Origin: Waterburya agarophytonicola KI4 | GTDB lineage: Bacteria > Cyanobacteriota > Cyanobacteriia > Cyanobacteriales > Xenococcaceae | Direction: 5' to 3' | DNA: 64,000 nucleotides | Assembly: GCF_020640915.1 (NCBI RefSeq) | Contig: NZ_JADWDC010000003.1 | Coordinates: forward strand, 1 to 64,000 | Part shown: one piece after another, positions 1-8,218 of the stretch | Layout: every line of letters begins with the position of its first letter | How positions within the stretch are numbered: position 1 is the stretch's first letter | Translations under genes and position numbers: made by a program | Notes under the pieces: model-generated | Told to the model about the DNA's origin: nothing | The model's input: only the letters and a program-made list of their open reading frames with translations | Databases searched by the model: none

Positions 1-74
1 GGCTAAATTCTGTTTTTCCCACTTTTTAGTCTCGGAAAGTGACAAAAGAGGGATAACTTTATATCAAAAATTAC

Positions 75-500
75 TTAGTCTGCAAATAAAGCCAGGTTAG
101 GATTATTATTTACTATGCCAACTACGTCTTGCAAATCGAAAGCTGCACTAGATTCATCATTAGTACCAAGCTCAACTAAAAATAGTTCTTCATAGTCGTT
201 TAAACCATCAAGCATATCTTGAATTGATTGTTGTTCGTAGACTCCCGCTACATCGGGTACTGTATCGTTAGGTGCTAATACCAATTGACTGGGAGCATAT
301 AAACTACAGCTAGTTGTATTATTAATAACACTATATTTAAAAGTTACTTCGTTAATAGAATCAACAGGTAGTAGAACTTTTTCATTGACTGATACAGTTT
401 CAATTATTTCTTGATTTTGATAAATATCAATTTGAATATTTAAGAAATCACCGCCAGCACCACATTGAATTTGAGACGCGAAATATAAAAATTCAATCAT
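75..500 (-). CDS. hypothetical protein, 141 aa
   Basis: I do not recognise this protein. It starts at an ATG and has no obvious signal peptide or membrane segment. It is acidic, with a C-terminal half rich in Asp, Glu and Asn (LDGLNDYEELFLVELGTNDE region, about residues 93-112) and a beta-rich, Val/Ile/Asn-rich N-terminal half. Two cysteines lie at about residues 13 and 65. It sits alone, downstream of the rplL terminator on the same strand and separated from it by more than 250 bases, so it is probably its own transcription unit. Low-complexity acidic composition could mean an exported or calcium-binding protein, but nothing proves this. Confidence that it is a real gene is moderate because coding bias and length are both modest. 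Confidence 0.5.
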   Translation of the reverse strand: MIEFLYFASQIQCGAGGDFLNIQIDIYQNQEIIETVSVNEKVLLPVDSINEVTFKYSVINNTTSCSLYAPSQLVLAPNDTVPDVAGVYEQQSIQDMLDGLNDYEELFLVELGTNDESSAAFDLQDVVGIVNNNPNLALFAD

Positions 501-766
501 TGTTATAATTTTTTGATTTACTAAAATAATTTAAAATGGCTCTATCTTATCTTTAGATTGTAGTTTTTAAAATCTAAGATAATTAGAAAATACTTAAATT
601 TAAAATTTGATTTAAGCTCACTTACAATATTCACTTACTTTTTAATTAAATAGGTGAATTTGCGATTAAGAATCAGTATTTTAAAATAAAGTTTAAATAA
701 AACATTATCTCATATTAGTATTTTTATGTTCTAAGTATCAGTATAAATATTCAATACAACACACAT
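501..766. other. intergenic region, AT-rich
   Basis: About 266 AT-rich bases between the orphan ORF (start at 500) and the rplL terminator (from 767); the whole gap to rplL is 328 bases. I see no RNA gene, repeat or convincing ORF. It must hold the promoter of the 75-500 ORF, but I cannot pick out a convincing -35/-10 pair among the AT-rich hexamers. Confidence 0.5.
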
Positions 767-803
767 AAAAAAGGAAGCTCAAATTGATGAACTTCCTTTT
801 TAA
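767..803 (-). terminator. intrinsic terminator after rplL
   Basis: The arms AAAAAGGAAG and CTTCCTTTTT form a ten-pair stem around a 14-base loop. On the minus strand the stem is followed by a run of T. It lies 26 bases past the rplL stop and closes the secE-nusG-rplKAJL operon. Because the stem starts with A and ends with T it could work in both directions. Confidence 0.85.
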
Positions 804-828
804 CTAGATTAAAATTAACTGCTTGCAA

Positions 829-1215
829 TTACTTAACAGTAACTTTTGCACCAGCATCTTCTAATTGTTTCTTAGTTTCTTCAGCATCCTCTTTGGGAAC
901 GCCCTCTTTGATTGCTTTGGGTGTAGATTCAACCATTTCTTTAGCTTCTTTTAGACCCAAGCCAGTGATGGAACGAACCACTTTAAGAATTGCAATTTTC
1001 TTCTCTTTAGGTACTTCTTCGAGAACTACGTCAAATTCAGTTTTTTCTTCTTCGGCTTCACCACCGCCACCAGCACCAGGAGCAGCCATTACTACTCCAG
1101 CAGAAGCAGCAGCACTTACGCCAAAAGCTTCTTCAATTTGAGAAACTAACTCAGAAGCCTCTAAAAGACTAAGAGTTTTCAACTTTTCGAGAATTTCATC
1201 AGTTGCAGCAGACAT
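829..1215 (-). CDS. rplL: 50S ribosomal protein L7/L12
   Basis: L7/L12 is the multi-copy stalk protein of the large ribosomal subunit that recruits and stimulates the GTPase factors EF-Tu and EF-G. The 128 aa product has the standard layout: a helical dimerisation domain (residues 1-33), a flexible Ala/Gly/Glu hinge (about 34-57, [11 protein letters not shown]), and the globular C-terminal domain with the conserved [20 protein letters not shown] segment. Length is normal for bacteria. It is the last gene of the operon, 68 bases after rplJ, and is followed by an intrinsic terminator. In this gene pair regulation usually acts at the L10 leader upstream of rplJ. Confidence 0.98.
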   Translation of the reverse strand: MSAATDEILEKLKTLSLLEASELVSQIEEAFGVSAAASAGVVMAAPGAGGGGEAEEEKTEFDVVLEEVPKEKKIAILKVVRSITGLGLKEAKEMVESTPKAIKEGVPKEDAEETKKQLEDAGAKVTVK

Positions 1216-1283
1216 ACTTTACTCCGTTATTGATAAATGATTGATTTTTTTGTGTAAATAATTTCAGACAAAATATTGAAAGA

Positions 1284-1808
1284 TTACTCTGCTTTCTCTG
1301 AAACGGCTTTGATGCCTCTTGCCAGTCCGCTGGGAACTTCTTTAACACCAACAGCAATTTTGGTAGCCAGAGCGTTAATAGTGCCAGCAATTTGAGCGTA
1401 TAGCTCGTCTTTGGTGGGCAAGTCGCCTAATGCTTCGACTTGGGTCTTAGAAAGAGCTTGACCTTCCATTACGCCACCGCGTAATTCAGTCTTTTTGGTT
1501 TCCTTCTGGAATCCCTTATAAGCTTTGACGGCTGCGCCTATCTCTTCTCCTGTGAAAAGAAACGCCGTAGCATCACTTAGCAAACCTTCCATTGGTTGCC
1601 AATTTGCATCACCATCGATGGCGATGTTCATCAGGGTGTTTTTCGCAATCTTGCAAGTCGCACCACTAGGGCGAAGACGATTACGTAATTCGGTAATTTC
1701 TGCTACCGACAACCCCTCATAATTAATCACAAAAGCTAGTTGAGCTTCACTCAAAGTTTCTTTGAGGTCGGCGACTATCTCTTTTTTATTGGCGAGGGTT
1801 CTTCCCAT
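1284..1808 (-). CDS. rplJ: 50S ribosomal protein L10
   Basis: L10 anchors the L7/L12 dimers to 23S rRNA at the base of the stalk. The 174 aa product starts MGRTLANKKEIVADLKE and has the conserved NYEGLSVAEITELRNRLR segment and the C-terminal helix that binds L12. The start is fixed by an exceptionally good Shine-Dalgarno sequence, AGGAGGTGAT, eight bases in front of the ATG. It lies between rplA and rplL. The 266-base gap to rplA carries a hairpin, consistent with the autoregulatory L10 leader known from other bacteria, where the L10-L12 complex represses its own translation. Confidence 0.98.
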   Translation of the reverse strand: MGRTLANKKEIVADLKETLSEAQLAFVINYEGLSVAEITELRNRLRPSGATCKIAKNTLMNIAIDGDANWQPMEGLLSDATAFLFTGEEIGAAVKAYKGFQKETKKTELRGGVMEGQALSKTQVEALGDLPTKDELYAQIAGTINALATKIAVGVKEVPSGLARGIKAVSEKAE

Positions 1809-1809
1809 T

Positions 1810-1960
1810 CCGTATCACCTCCTGTTTTTTTGGTATCTTTTGGGTCAAGGTATAAACGACAAAACCTCCAGCTTTTCTGCCAGAGGTTGCCTAGTATTTA
1901 TCCCCATTCCCGTTCCCCAGAAATAAGAGTATAAAACTAATAGACATTAACCTCGGCAGG
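1810..1960 (-). ncRNA. putative L10 leader (rplJ 5' region)
   Basis: The 266-base rplA-rplJ gap holds a hairpin at 1863-1888 on the minus strand, with arms AACCTC and GAGGTT around an inner GGCAGAAAAGCTGG, followed by TTTTG. Position just upstream of rplJ and the presence of a structured element fit the L10 leader family, where L10-L12 binds mRNA. The hairpin could equally be a weak attenuator that sets the L1 to L10 ratio. I cannot fold the whole leader or match it to a covariance model here, and the outer limits are approximate. Confidence 0.5.
1812..1823 (-). promoter_or_regulatory. full-length Shine-Dalgarno of rplJ
   Basis: On the minus strand the bases AGGAGGTGATAC precede the rplJ ATG. 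They match the anti-Shine-Dalgarno end of 16S rRNA over at least nine bases, much longer than the other ribosome sites in this window. That supports the chosen start and suggests translation-level control of rplJ. Confidence 0.7.
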
Positions 1961-2074
1961 ATATTAAGCGATTTAATTATTAGATTTAATTATTAATTTA
2001 ACCGCGCCCGCTGTCTTTGGTACTAGTCGTTTAATTCTTTAATATTTTTTGTAGTGTTTGGCTACTTATGACCT

Positions 2075-2794
2075 TTAGGCTGCATCAGACAAGTTTAGAT
2101 CTTGTAAAGCACTGATATCAACCTGAATTGATGGACCCATTGAAGCAGAAACAAATACAGTACGCCAGTAACGACCTTTTGCACCACTAGGGCGGTTACG
2201 GTCGACAGTTTCCTGTAGAGCTTTTAGATTTGCTAACAAATCTTCCGCAGAAAAAGATGCCTTACCAAACATAACATGAACGATGCCAGTTTTGTCAGCT
2301 CGGAACTCTAATTTACCAGCCTTAAATGCCTGAACTGCTGGTTCTAGGTCGGCTGTAACAGTCCCCCCTTTGGGAGACGGCATCAAGCCTTTAGGCCCCA
2401 AAACACGACCTAATTTAGCCACTTTGGGCATCATATCAGGGGTAGCAATCAAGATATCAAAATCCATCATGCCTTTGGAAATGTCTTCAATTAGTTCTTC
2501 CGAACCATAAATTTCTGCACCAGCTTCTTCAGCTTCTTTGACTTTCTCTCCGCGAGCAATTACAGCTACTCTAACGGTTTGACCAGTACCTTTGGGCAGA
2601 CTTACGGTAGTTCTTAGTTGTTGGTCGGTATATTTGGGATCGATACCGAGTTTGATGTGAACTTCGGCGGTTTCATCAAATTTTGCTGTAGCTGTCTCTT
2701 TGAGTAACTGTAACGCCTCAAGAGGTTGATAGACTTGGTTGTCGTCTACTTTTTCTAGTAACTCGCGCATTCGGCGAGATGGTTTTTTTGCCAT
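2075..2794 (-). CDS. rplA: 50S ribosomal protein L1
   Basis: L1 forms the mobile stalk near the ribosomal E site and helps release deacylated tRNA. The 239 aa product has the family features: basic N-terminus ([16 protein letters not shown]), the [13 protein letters not shown] segment, and the [20 protein letters not shown] motif in the second domain. It follows rplK by 69 bases. In many bacteria L1 also represses the rplK-rplA mRNA; no specific binding site is obvious here. Confidence 0.98.
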   Translation of the reverse strand: MAKKPSRRMRELLEKVDDNQVYQPLEALQLLKETATAKFDETAEVHIKLGIDPKYTDQQLRTTVSLPKGTGQTVRVAVIARGEKVKEAEEAGAEIYGSEELIEDISKGMMDFDILIATPDMMPKVAKLGRVLGPKGLMPSPKGGTVTADLEPAVQAFKAGKLEFRADKTGIVHVMFGKASFSAEDLLANLKALQETVDRNRPSGAKGRYWRTVFVSASMGPSIQVDISALQDLNLSDAA

Positions 2795-2863
2795 GTTATT
2801 CTCCTTGGGTAATTAATGAAGCCTTCAGCCTCTCCCCATTCAATTGGTTTAAATTTGTTCTAT

Positions 2864-3289
2864 CTATTCTGCGATCGCAATACCCATGTTTTTCGCCGTA
2901 CCCGCGACAATCTTCATTGCTGCTTCAATGTCATTAGCATTGAGATCGGGTAATTTTGTTTGAGCGATTTCTTTTAACTGAGCTTGGGTAATCGTACCAA
3001 CTTTTTGTTTGTTGGGTTCGCTAGCACCTTTTTCTATTCCTGCTGCTTTCTTAATGAGAACCGAGGCAGGAGGTGTTTTGAGGATAAAAGTAAAACTTCG
3101 ATCTTCAAAGACAGATATTTCTACAGGAATTACAAGCCCTGCTTTATCTGCTGTTTTGGCATTATATTCTTTACAGAATGCCATAATATTCACACCGTGT
3201 TGACCCAAGGCAGGTCCAACGGGAGGTGCGGGGTTAGCTTTACCCGCGGGTAAGGCTAGTTTGATTAACGCGACAACTTTTCTTGGCAT
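2864..3289 (-). CDS. rplK: 50S ribosomal protein L11
   Basis: L11 binds the GTPase-associated centre of 23S rRNA and is needed for factor-dependent GTP hydrolysis and the stringent response. The 141 aa product has the proline-rich N-terminal segment [20 protein letters not shown] and a C-terminal RNA-binding domain rich in Lys and Ala. It begins only three bases after the nusG stop codon, so nusG and rplK are almost certainly co-transcribed. Confidence 0.98.
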   Translation of the reverse strand: MPRKVVALIKLALPAGKANPAPPVGPALGQHGVNIMAFCKEYNAKTADKAGLVIPVEISVFEDRSFTFILKTPPASVLIKKAAGIEKGASEPNKQKVGTITQAQLKEIAQTKLPDLNANDIEAAMKIVAGTAKNMGIAIAE

Positions 3290-3292
3290 TTT

Positions 3293-3964
3293 TTAGTTTT
3301 GTTTTTCGACTTGATTAAACTCCAATTCTACTGGAGTATCTCGCCCAAATATAGACAATAAGGCTTTGAGCTTACTTCTTTCTGGGCTGACTTCTATTAC
3401 TTCCCCTTCAAACTCTTTAAATGGACCAGAGAGGACAGCAATTTTATCGCCAATTTCCATGTCAATTTTAATGACTGGCTCTTGTTCTTCGGCTTGCTTA
3501 AAGATACGCTCCACTTCAGCACGAGATAAAGGTAACGGCTTAACGTGACCCCTGCCTCGTCCGTAACGACGTTTTTGTTCTGCCCCCACAAAGTTAATCA
3601 CATTAGGGGTGTTTTTGACTACCTGCCAAGCATCGTCGTCCATCAGCATTCTGACCAGGACATAGCCTGGAAAGACTTTTTCGTCGCTAGTATAGCGCGA
3701 GCCATCTTTACGTATCTTGACACTGGGAGTTTGAGGAATCTTAACCTGTATAATCCGATCGCCTATTTCTAGGGTCTGAATTCGCATATCTAGATCGGTT
3801 TTAACCCGTTTTTCACACCCTGAAGCAACTTGAATGGCGTACCAACGAGAAGCTCCTTTGGTTGTGGTTGCGACTTGAACTTTCTCTGGCGATCGATCTA
3901 GTTGCTCGCTATTCTCCTCTGGTTGCTGGTTATTATCTTCTGGCACGTCTACGGTATCATTCAT
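3293..3964 (-). CDS. nusG: transcription termination/antitermination protein NusG
   Basis: NusG binds RNA polymerase, suppresses pausing and couples transcription to translation or Rho. The 223 aa product has an NGN domain (from about residue 40, RWYAIQVASGCEKRV, to about 150) and a C-terminal KOW domain (GDKIAVLSGPFKEFEGEV, about 168-186). The first 37 residues are an acidic, Gln/Glu/Asp-rich tail longer than in E. coli NusG, as is common in cyanobacteria. It lies three bases from secE on one side and three from rplK on the other, in the classical secE-nusG-rplK order. Confidence 0.97.
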   Translation of the reverse strand: MNDTVDVPEDNNQQPEENSEQLDRSPEKVQVATTTKGASRWYAIQVASGCEKRVKTDLDMRIQTLEIGDRIIQVKIPQTPSVKIRKDGSRYTSDEKVFPGYVLVRMLMDDDAWQVVKNTPNVINFVGAEQKRRYGRGRGHVKPLPLSRAEVERIFKQAEEQEPVIKIDMEIGDKIAVLSGPFKEFEGEVIEVSPERSKLKALLSIFGRDTPVELEFNQVEKQN

Positions 3965-3967
3965 AGT

Positions 3968-4204
3968 TTAGAATACCTTTCCTGCTCCCCAAGCAAAGAC
4001 ATTATCTATTAGGTAAATGATAGTAGATACTAAAATCACCATTAAAATTACTGCTGCCGACTCGCTAATTAATTGTTGACGAGAAGGCCATACTACTTTA
4101 CCCAATTCCTCTTTGGTTTTAAGCGCAAACTCGGCTGCACCGTTTCCCTGTGCTGTATCTTTATCTGTAGATTGTTCTTTTTTTACTATATCTTTTTTAG
4201 CCAA
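3968..4204 (-). CDS. secE: preprotein translocase subunit SecE
   Basis: SecE clamps and stabilises the SecY channel in the plasma or thylakoid membrane. The 78 aa product is the short single-span form: a charged cytoplasmic N-terminus, the conserved amphipathic ELGKVVWPSRQQLISES segment and one transmembrane helix (about residues 48-70). The start codon is TTG (TTG GCT AAA AAA). It is the first gene of the nusG-rplKAJL operon. Confidence 0.95.
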   Translation of the reverse strand: MAKKDIVKKEQSTDKDTAQGNGAAEFALKTKEELGKVVWPSRQQLISESAAVILMVILVSTIIYLIDNVFAWGAGKVF

Positions 4205-4309
4205 AACTGTTGCCTCGCAGGAGTATTCGCCGAAATAATTTATATGTTGCTTTTATTTTAAATATTAGCTATGCAACAAAGACATCGGCTTGTGATTATC
4301 TTTATTGCT

Positions 4310-4338
4310 TAAAAACCCTAAATCAAAAAAGAAGGGTT
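4310..4338 (-). terminator. possible intrinsic terminator between tRNA-Trp and secE
   Basis: On the minus strand AACCCT and AGGGTT pair around a 13-base T-rich loop and are followed by TTTAAG. It could end the transcript from rplS/tRNA-Trp before secE. The stem is only six pairs, so this is tentative. Confidence 0.4.
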
Positions 4339-4467
4339 CTATATAGTAACTATTATTAAGCTTAACGAATTACTAAGCAAATAAATGAATAAATGGCTTA
4401 TATCCACTAGTAGTCCGAATAAGTTTATGTATTCCCACTTTACTTGTAGTGTGCAACTAGGACTATA

Positions 4468-4540
4468 CGCGCCTTGAAGGACTTGAACCCTCGACATCCG
4501 GTTTTGGAGACCGACGTTCTACCAACTGAACTAAAGACGC
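4468..4540 (-). tRNA. trnW: tRNA-Trp (CCA)
   Basis: The minus strand folds as a full cloverleaf: acceptor stem GCGTCTT with AAGGCGC (one G-U pair), D arm with the GTTGG loop, anticodon loop CTCCAAA reading CCA, T arm with loop TTCAAGT, and discriminator G73. The CCA end is not encoded. It lies between rplS and secE, the usual cyanobacterial position next to the secE-nusG operon. Confidence 0.95.
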
Positions 4541-4633
4541 ATTTTCCTCTAACTTTTCATTTGTCAGAGTCTCCCAATTATACAGCACTATAAGCCTGTT
4601 CAAACTAAAATTTTCTCATGATCGAAAAAAAAT

Positions 4634-4996
4634 TTAGATAGGGCGGTCAAAACGCTGTTTGATCCGAGTAGCTTTACCTACACGATCGCGCAAATAATAT
4701 AATTTAGCTCGACGCACTTTACCACGACGCTCTACTTTGATTTTGTCAATCATCGGAGAATGAAGCAAAAATACTCTTTCTACTCCTACTCCTTGAAAGA
4801 CTTTTCTGACGGTGATGGTTTCGTTGATGCCACCATTTTGCATCGAGATCACTGTACCTTTATAAGGTTGTACTCGCTCTTTGTTTCCTTCTGTAATTCT
4901 GACACCAACTTCCACAGTATCCCCAACATATATTTTGGGAATATCTGATTTTAGATGTTCGGCTTCTATTGAACGTATAATGGCTTCGGCATTCAT
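4634..4996 (-). CDS. rplS: 50S ribosomal protein L19
   Basis: L19 sits at the interface of the 30S and 50S subunits. The 120 aa product has the conserved [20 protein letters not shown] segment, the [10 protein letters not shown] motif, and the basic C-terminal [20 protein letters not shown] region. The start is the ATG within ATGAATGCC at the upstream end. It is followed 94 bases later by tRNA-Trp in the same direction. Length and sequence are typical; nothing unusual. Confidence 0.97.
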   Translation of the reverse strand: MNAEAIIRSIEAEHLKSDIPKIYVGDTVEVGVRITEGNKERVQPYKGTVISMQNGGINETITVRKVFQGVGVERVFLLHSPMIDKIKVERRGKVRRAKLYYLRDRVGKATRIKQRFDRPI

Positions 4997-5068
4997 GGCT
5001 ATTATAAAAACTCACGATTTATCATAATAGCTTTTTTTTAGGTCTATGGGAAGACAAACCAGTAATTA

Positions 5069-5647
5069 TTATCTTTCACGGAATTCGATGACATCGCTTT
5101 TGATTGTCATGTCGTAGCCACTAAAAAAGCTCTGTCCGAGCAGCCCCATATCCATAGTAGGAGCAGTGATCACAAGAGGACTTTTTTGGGATATATCCGA
5201 GACACCTACTGAATATACATAGCCAGCAGACATAGCAACGCGACTGTGACTAGGAGTAGAAGCCCAGATTGTTCCCTCATGCTTAACTTTGAGTTTTTTT
5301 GCCATTGCTTGGGTGATCACAATTTCACTTGCTCCTGTATCTAGCATCATTTCAAATATATAGCGATCGTTGAATTTAACATCAATTACAGGAATACCCG
5401 CTACTCTACTTTTGATTGGAATAATATAGACGCCTCGATCTTTTTGATATAGTTGGGGTTGTTGATAATTAGAACGGCTTTTTGGGGGTTGAGAGTTTTG
5501 GCACAGAGAACCCAGATTCATCGAATTGCCCTCGCTATCGAGCATAAAGCAAGTAGAATTATCTTGTGCTTGCACTGGGAAACTAAAAGAGAAATTAAAA
5601 GAATTAAATACTGTTGTTAAAAGGACGAGATTAAATATTTTTTTCAT
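5069..5647 (-). CDS. exported retropepsin-like aspartic protease
   Basis: This 192 aa protein has a signal peptide (residues 1-28, ending PVQAQ), then a short Cys/Gln/Pro-rich linker, then a single retropepsin-like domain. The catalytic motif is the DTGAS at residues 103-107 in MMLDTGASEIVIT, and the second family motif is LLGQSFFSGYD near residue 170. Single-domain retropepsins of this clan act as homodimers, each giving one catalytic Asp. It would act outside the plasma membrane. Two cysteines in the linker (about 33 and 49) could form a disulfide. It stands alone, upstream of the divergent scpA. Substrate is unknown. Confidence 0.85.
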   Translation of the reverse strand: MKKIFNLVLLTTVFNSFNFSFSFPVQAQDNSTCFMLDSEGNSMNLGSLCQNSQPPKSRSNYQQPQLYQKDRGVYIIPIKSRVAGIPVIDVKFNDRYIFEMMLDTGASEIVITQAMAKKLKVKHEGTIWASTPSHSRVAMSAGYVYSVGVSDISQKSPLVITAPTMDMGLLGQSFFSGYDMTIKSDVIEFRER

Positions 5648-5840
5648 TTTAGGAAATATTAATAAAGCAAGTTATTTGATTGATATACAAGATTTATTTC
5701 CAGCCTATCTTTTTTCTAAAACTTGCCTTAAGACGCAGATCACAACAGTATCAATTAGATTTCAAAACTAGATAATCTTAAATTAGTTGTAAAAACCATG
5801 AATTGTGGACTATAAATTATGGATTACATGATTTTTTACT

Positions 5841-6644
5841 ATGACTATAACTCCCGCACAAGAAGCGATCGCTAATTTGATAAATCTGGCAGAAAAAGGA
5901 GAAATAGATCCTTGGGATGTTCCTGTCATCGAGATCATTGACCGTTTTTTAGCCGAACTGGGACTAATAGGTGAGACTGAATCGCCCCAACAAGAAGCAG
6001 ATCTTCCTCGCTCTGGTCAAGCATTTCTTTGGGCATCAATGCTAGTTTTGTTTAAAGCTGATAGTCTCCATCTGTTGCAAGAGGAACTATTAGAAATAGA
6101 AGAAGAAGAGTTTTTTGAAGAAGAATATATTGAGACGGAAAAAAGATCTCTCCCCGCTAATTTGGAACAGCATATTCGTCGACGCACTTCCGCGCAACCA
6201 GTAGGAAAGCGTCGCGTAACCCTACAGGAATTGATCGAACAACTAGAACACATTGCAGCAGAAATAGAAGCAGCCGCCACTGACACTTCTCCGAAACGCT
6301 CTCAACGCTCTCGTAGTGCAGCTATCAAGGCGATCGCACAATTGGCACACAATGAAAACCTCACGGAATTAGCAGCCCAACTAGAAAGTTTTTTGTATCT
6401 TAATCTGGCACAATTAGCTTCAGACAGAGATTATGTAGATTGGGAAAATCTCTTGGAAAGATGGCATACTGCGGACGCATCAAAAATTTTAAACCAAGAC
6501 CATTCCCCCAATTCAGATTTAGATCGAGCGGGAGTTTTTTGGGCATTGCTACTCCTTTCGGCTCAGTCTAAAGTAGAACTAGTTCAAGAAGAATTTTATC
6601 AAGATTTAAGCGTTCGCCCTCTCAATTCATGCGTTCAAACGTGA
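5841..6644 (+). CDS. scpA: segregation and condensation protein A
   Basis: ScpA is the kleisin that bridges the Smc heads in the bacterial condensin complex, compacting and separating chromosomes. The 267 aa product has the N-terminal kleisin segment (AIANLINLAEKGEIDPWDVP then IIDRFLAEL), a hydrophobic helix (AFLWASMLVLFKADSL), a long acidic Glu-rich stretch (about residues 84-97), and a C-terminal winged-helix region (GVFWALLLLSAQSKVELVQE). Smc itself is encoded 3 kb downstream on the same strand. ScpB is not in the window. A promoter region of about 190 bases separates it from the divergent protease gene. Confidence 0.88.
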   Translation: MTITPAQEAIANLINLAEKGEIDPWDVPVIEIIDRFLAELGLIGETESPQQEADLPRSGQAFLWASMLVLFKADSLHLLQEELLEIEEEEFFEEEYIETEKRSLPANLEQHIRRRTSAQPVGKRRVTLQELIEQLEHIAAEIEAAATDTSPKRSQRSRSAAIKAIAQLAHNENLTELAAQLESFLYLNLAQLASDRDYVDWENLLERWHTADASKILNQDHSPNSDLDRAGVFWALLLLSAQSKVELVQEEFYQDLSVRPLNSCVQT

Positions 6645-6719
6645 GTCTTCTGGAACTATTCTTGATAGACTGTAATGGTTTAAATATTTATAATTAAGTT
6701 TGGTTGAGGAGAAGCTTTC

Positions 6720-7883
6720 ATGAAAGCCATGATCTTGGCGGCTGGTAAAGGCACTCGCGTTCGTCCCATTACATATACAATTCCCAAACCCCTGATTCCG
6801 ATTCTACAAAAACCAGTCATGGAATTTCTGTTGGAACTTCTGAGACAGCATGGTTTTGATGAGATCATGGTTAATGTGAGTCATCTGGCTCATGAAATAG
6901 AAGGATATTTTCGCGACGGACAGCGTTTTGGCGTTGATATAGGCTATTCTTTTGAAGGTAGTATTGTTGATGGAGAATTGGTCGGTGCAGCTTTGGGTTC
7001 GGCTGGCGGTTTGAGAAAGATTCAAGATTTTAATACATTCTTCGACGATACTTTTGTCGTATTGTGTGGTGATGCTTTAATTGATCTAGATTTGACCGCA
7101 GCAGTCAAGCAACATAAAGCCAAAGGTGCGATCGCAACAGTGGTAACGAAGAAAGTTCCTAAAGAAGATGTACCCAGTTATGGTGTAGTGGTTACTAACG
7201 AAGAGGGCAAAATTAAATCCTTTCAGGAAAAACCCTCTGTAGAAGAAGCTCTAAGTACGGATATTAATACGGGAATCTATATTTTTGAGCCAGAAATTTT
7301 TGATTATATTCCATCCAATCAAGAGTATGACATTGGTGGAGAACTTTTCCCCAAGTTGGTAGAAAAAAATGCCCCTTTTTATGCCGTTTCGATGGATTTT
7401 GAATGGGTTGATATTGGCAAAGTCCCCGATTACTGGCAAGCTGTACGGGGAGTGTTAACTAGAGAAATTAAAAATGTTAATATTCCTGGGACAGAAGTTA
7501 AACCTGGTATTTATATAGGATTGAACGTAGCAGTAAACTGGGATAAAGTAGAAATTGAAGGTCCTGTTTATATTGGAGGAATGACCAAAATTGAAGATGG
7601 GGCAAAAATTATTGGTCCTGCTATGATTGGTCCTAATTGCTATATTTGTAGCGGTGCGACTGTTGATAATAGCGTGATCTTTGAATATTCTCGTTTGGGT
7701 GAAGGTATTCGCTTGGTTGATAAGCTTGTATTTGGGCGTTACTGTGTTGATAAAACTGGTGCAGCGATAGACTTACAAGCAGCAGCATTGGATTGGTTGA
7801 TTACTGATACTCGCAATAATCATTCCGAACAAGAATTGGATGAACATCAGGTTATTAAGGATTTCTTAAAAGAAGATAATTAA
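6720..7883 (+). CDS. NDP-sugar synthase / mannose-1-phosphate guanylyltransferase-like
   Basis: This nucleotidyltransferase is expected to join a sugar-1-phosphate to a nucleotide triphosphate and release pyrophosphate, feeding cell-envelope or exopolysaccharide synthesis. The 387 aa product has the N-terminal signature MKAMILAAGKGTRVRPIT with the nucleotide-binding G-x-G-T-R loop (residues 9-13), the metal-binding VLCGDALIDLDL, the sugar-binding FQEKP motif, and a C-terminal left-handed beta-helix from about residue 255 (GPVYIGG, IIGPAMIGPNCYI). It lacks the C-terminal phosphomannomutase domain of the longer cyanobacterial paralogue. The exact sugar and nucleotide cannot be read from sequence. 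Confidence 0.9.
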   Translation: MKAMILAAGKGTRVRPITYTIPKPLIPILQKPVMEFLLELLRQHGFDEIMVNVSHLAHEIEGYFRDGQRFGVDIGYSFEGSIVDGELVGAALGSAGGLRKIQDFNTFFDDTFVVLCGDALIDLDLTAAVKQHKAKGAIATVVTKKVPKEDVPSYGVVVTNEEGKIKSFQEKPSVEEALSTDINTGIYIFEPEIFDYIPSNQEYDIGGELFPKLVEKNAPFYAVSMDFEWVDIGKVPDYWQAVRGVLTREIKNVNIPGTEVKPGIYIGLNVAVNWDKVEIEGPVYIGGMTKIEDGAKIIGPAMIGPNCYICSGATVDNSVIFEYSRLGEGIRLVDKLVFGRYCVDKTGAAIDLQAAALDWLITDTRNNHSEQELDEHQVIKDFLKEDN

Positions 7884-8015
7884 TTCCAGTTCGATCTCGA
7901 TTCTCTTCTCTGGAATGAGCTTTTAGCTGCAACCCAAACTTATTGGGATTGATTAGAGTAAGAGTTAGTATTGAAAAATTTTTAGCAGCATTTTCAATAC
8001 TAGCTCAAGTATAAA

Positions 8016-8057
8016 TATTGAACTAGAGTTATTTAGTATTGAACTAGAGTTATTTAG
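8016..8057. repeat. perfect 21-bp tandem duplication
   Basis: The 21-base unit starting TATTGAACTAGAG and ending TTATTTAG occurs twice in a row with no mismatch. It lies about 55 bases upstream of the tRNA-Val gene. The period is two helical turns. Confidence 0.9.
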
Positions 8058-8091
8058 TTATTCATTTGTGCAATTTTTTGACTTTTGTTGC

Positions 8092-8097
8092 TATAAT
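8092..8097 (+). promoter_or_regulatory. -10 box of tRNA-Val
   Basis: A consensus TATAAT lies 14 bases before the first tRNA base, which would put transcription start a few bases upstream of the mature tRNA. A TTGACT hexamer at 8078-8083 is too close (8 bases) to be its -35 box, so the -35 element is not clear. Confidence 0.6.
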
Positions 8098-8111
8098 GAT
8101 TGAGCGTTAAA

Positions 8112-8185
8112 TGGGCTATAACTCAGTTGGTTAGAGTGTCACATTGACATTGTGGAAGTCGGCAGTTCGAGTCTGCCTAGCCCAA
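8112..8185 (+). tRNA. trnV: tRNA-Val (GAC)
   Basis: A complete cloverleaf: acceptor stem TGGGCTA with TAGCCCA (seven pairs, starting with a U1-A72 pair), D stem ACTC/GAGT, anticodon stem TCACA/TGTGG with loop TTGACAT reading GAC, T stem GGCAG/CTGCC with loop TTCGAGT, and discriminator A73. CCA is not encoded. Starting the gene at the following G would leave the acceptor stem one pair short, so I place the 5' end at 8112. Confidence 0.9.
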
Positions 8186-8218
8186 TACTCACAAAAAGAA
8201 AGTTTGTTAATAATCGGA

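Noticed and set aside
893-1141. 82-codon ORF antisense to rplL
   Set aside because: Shadow of the Ala/Glu-rich rplL frame.
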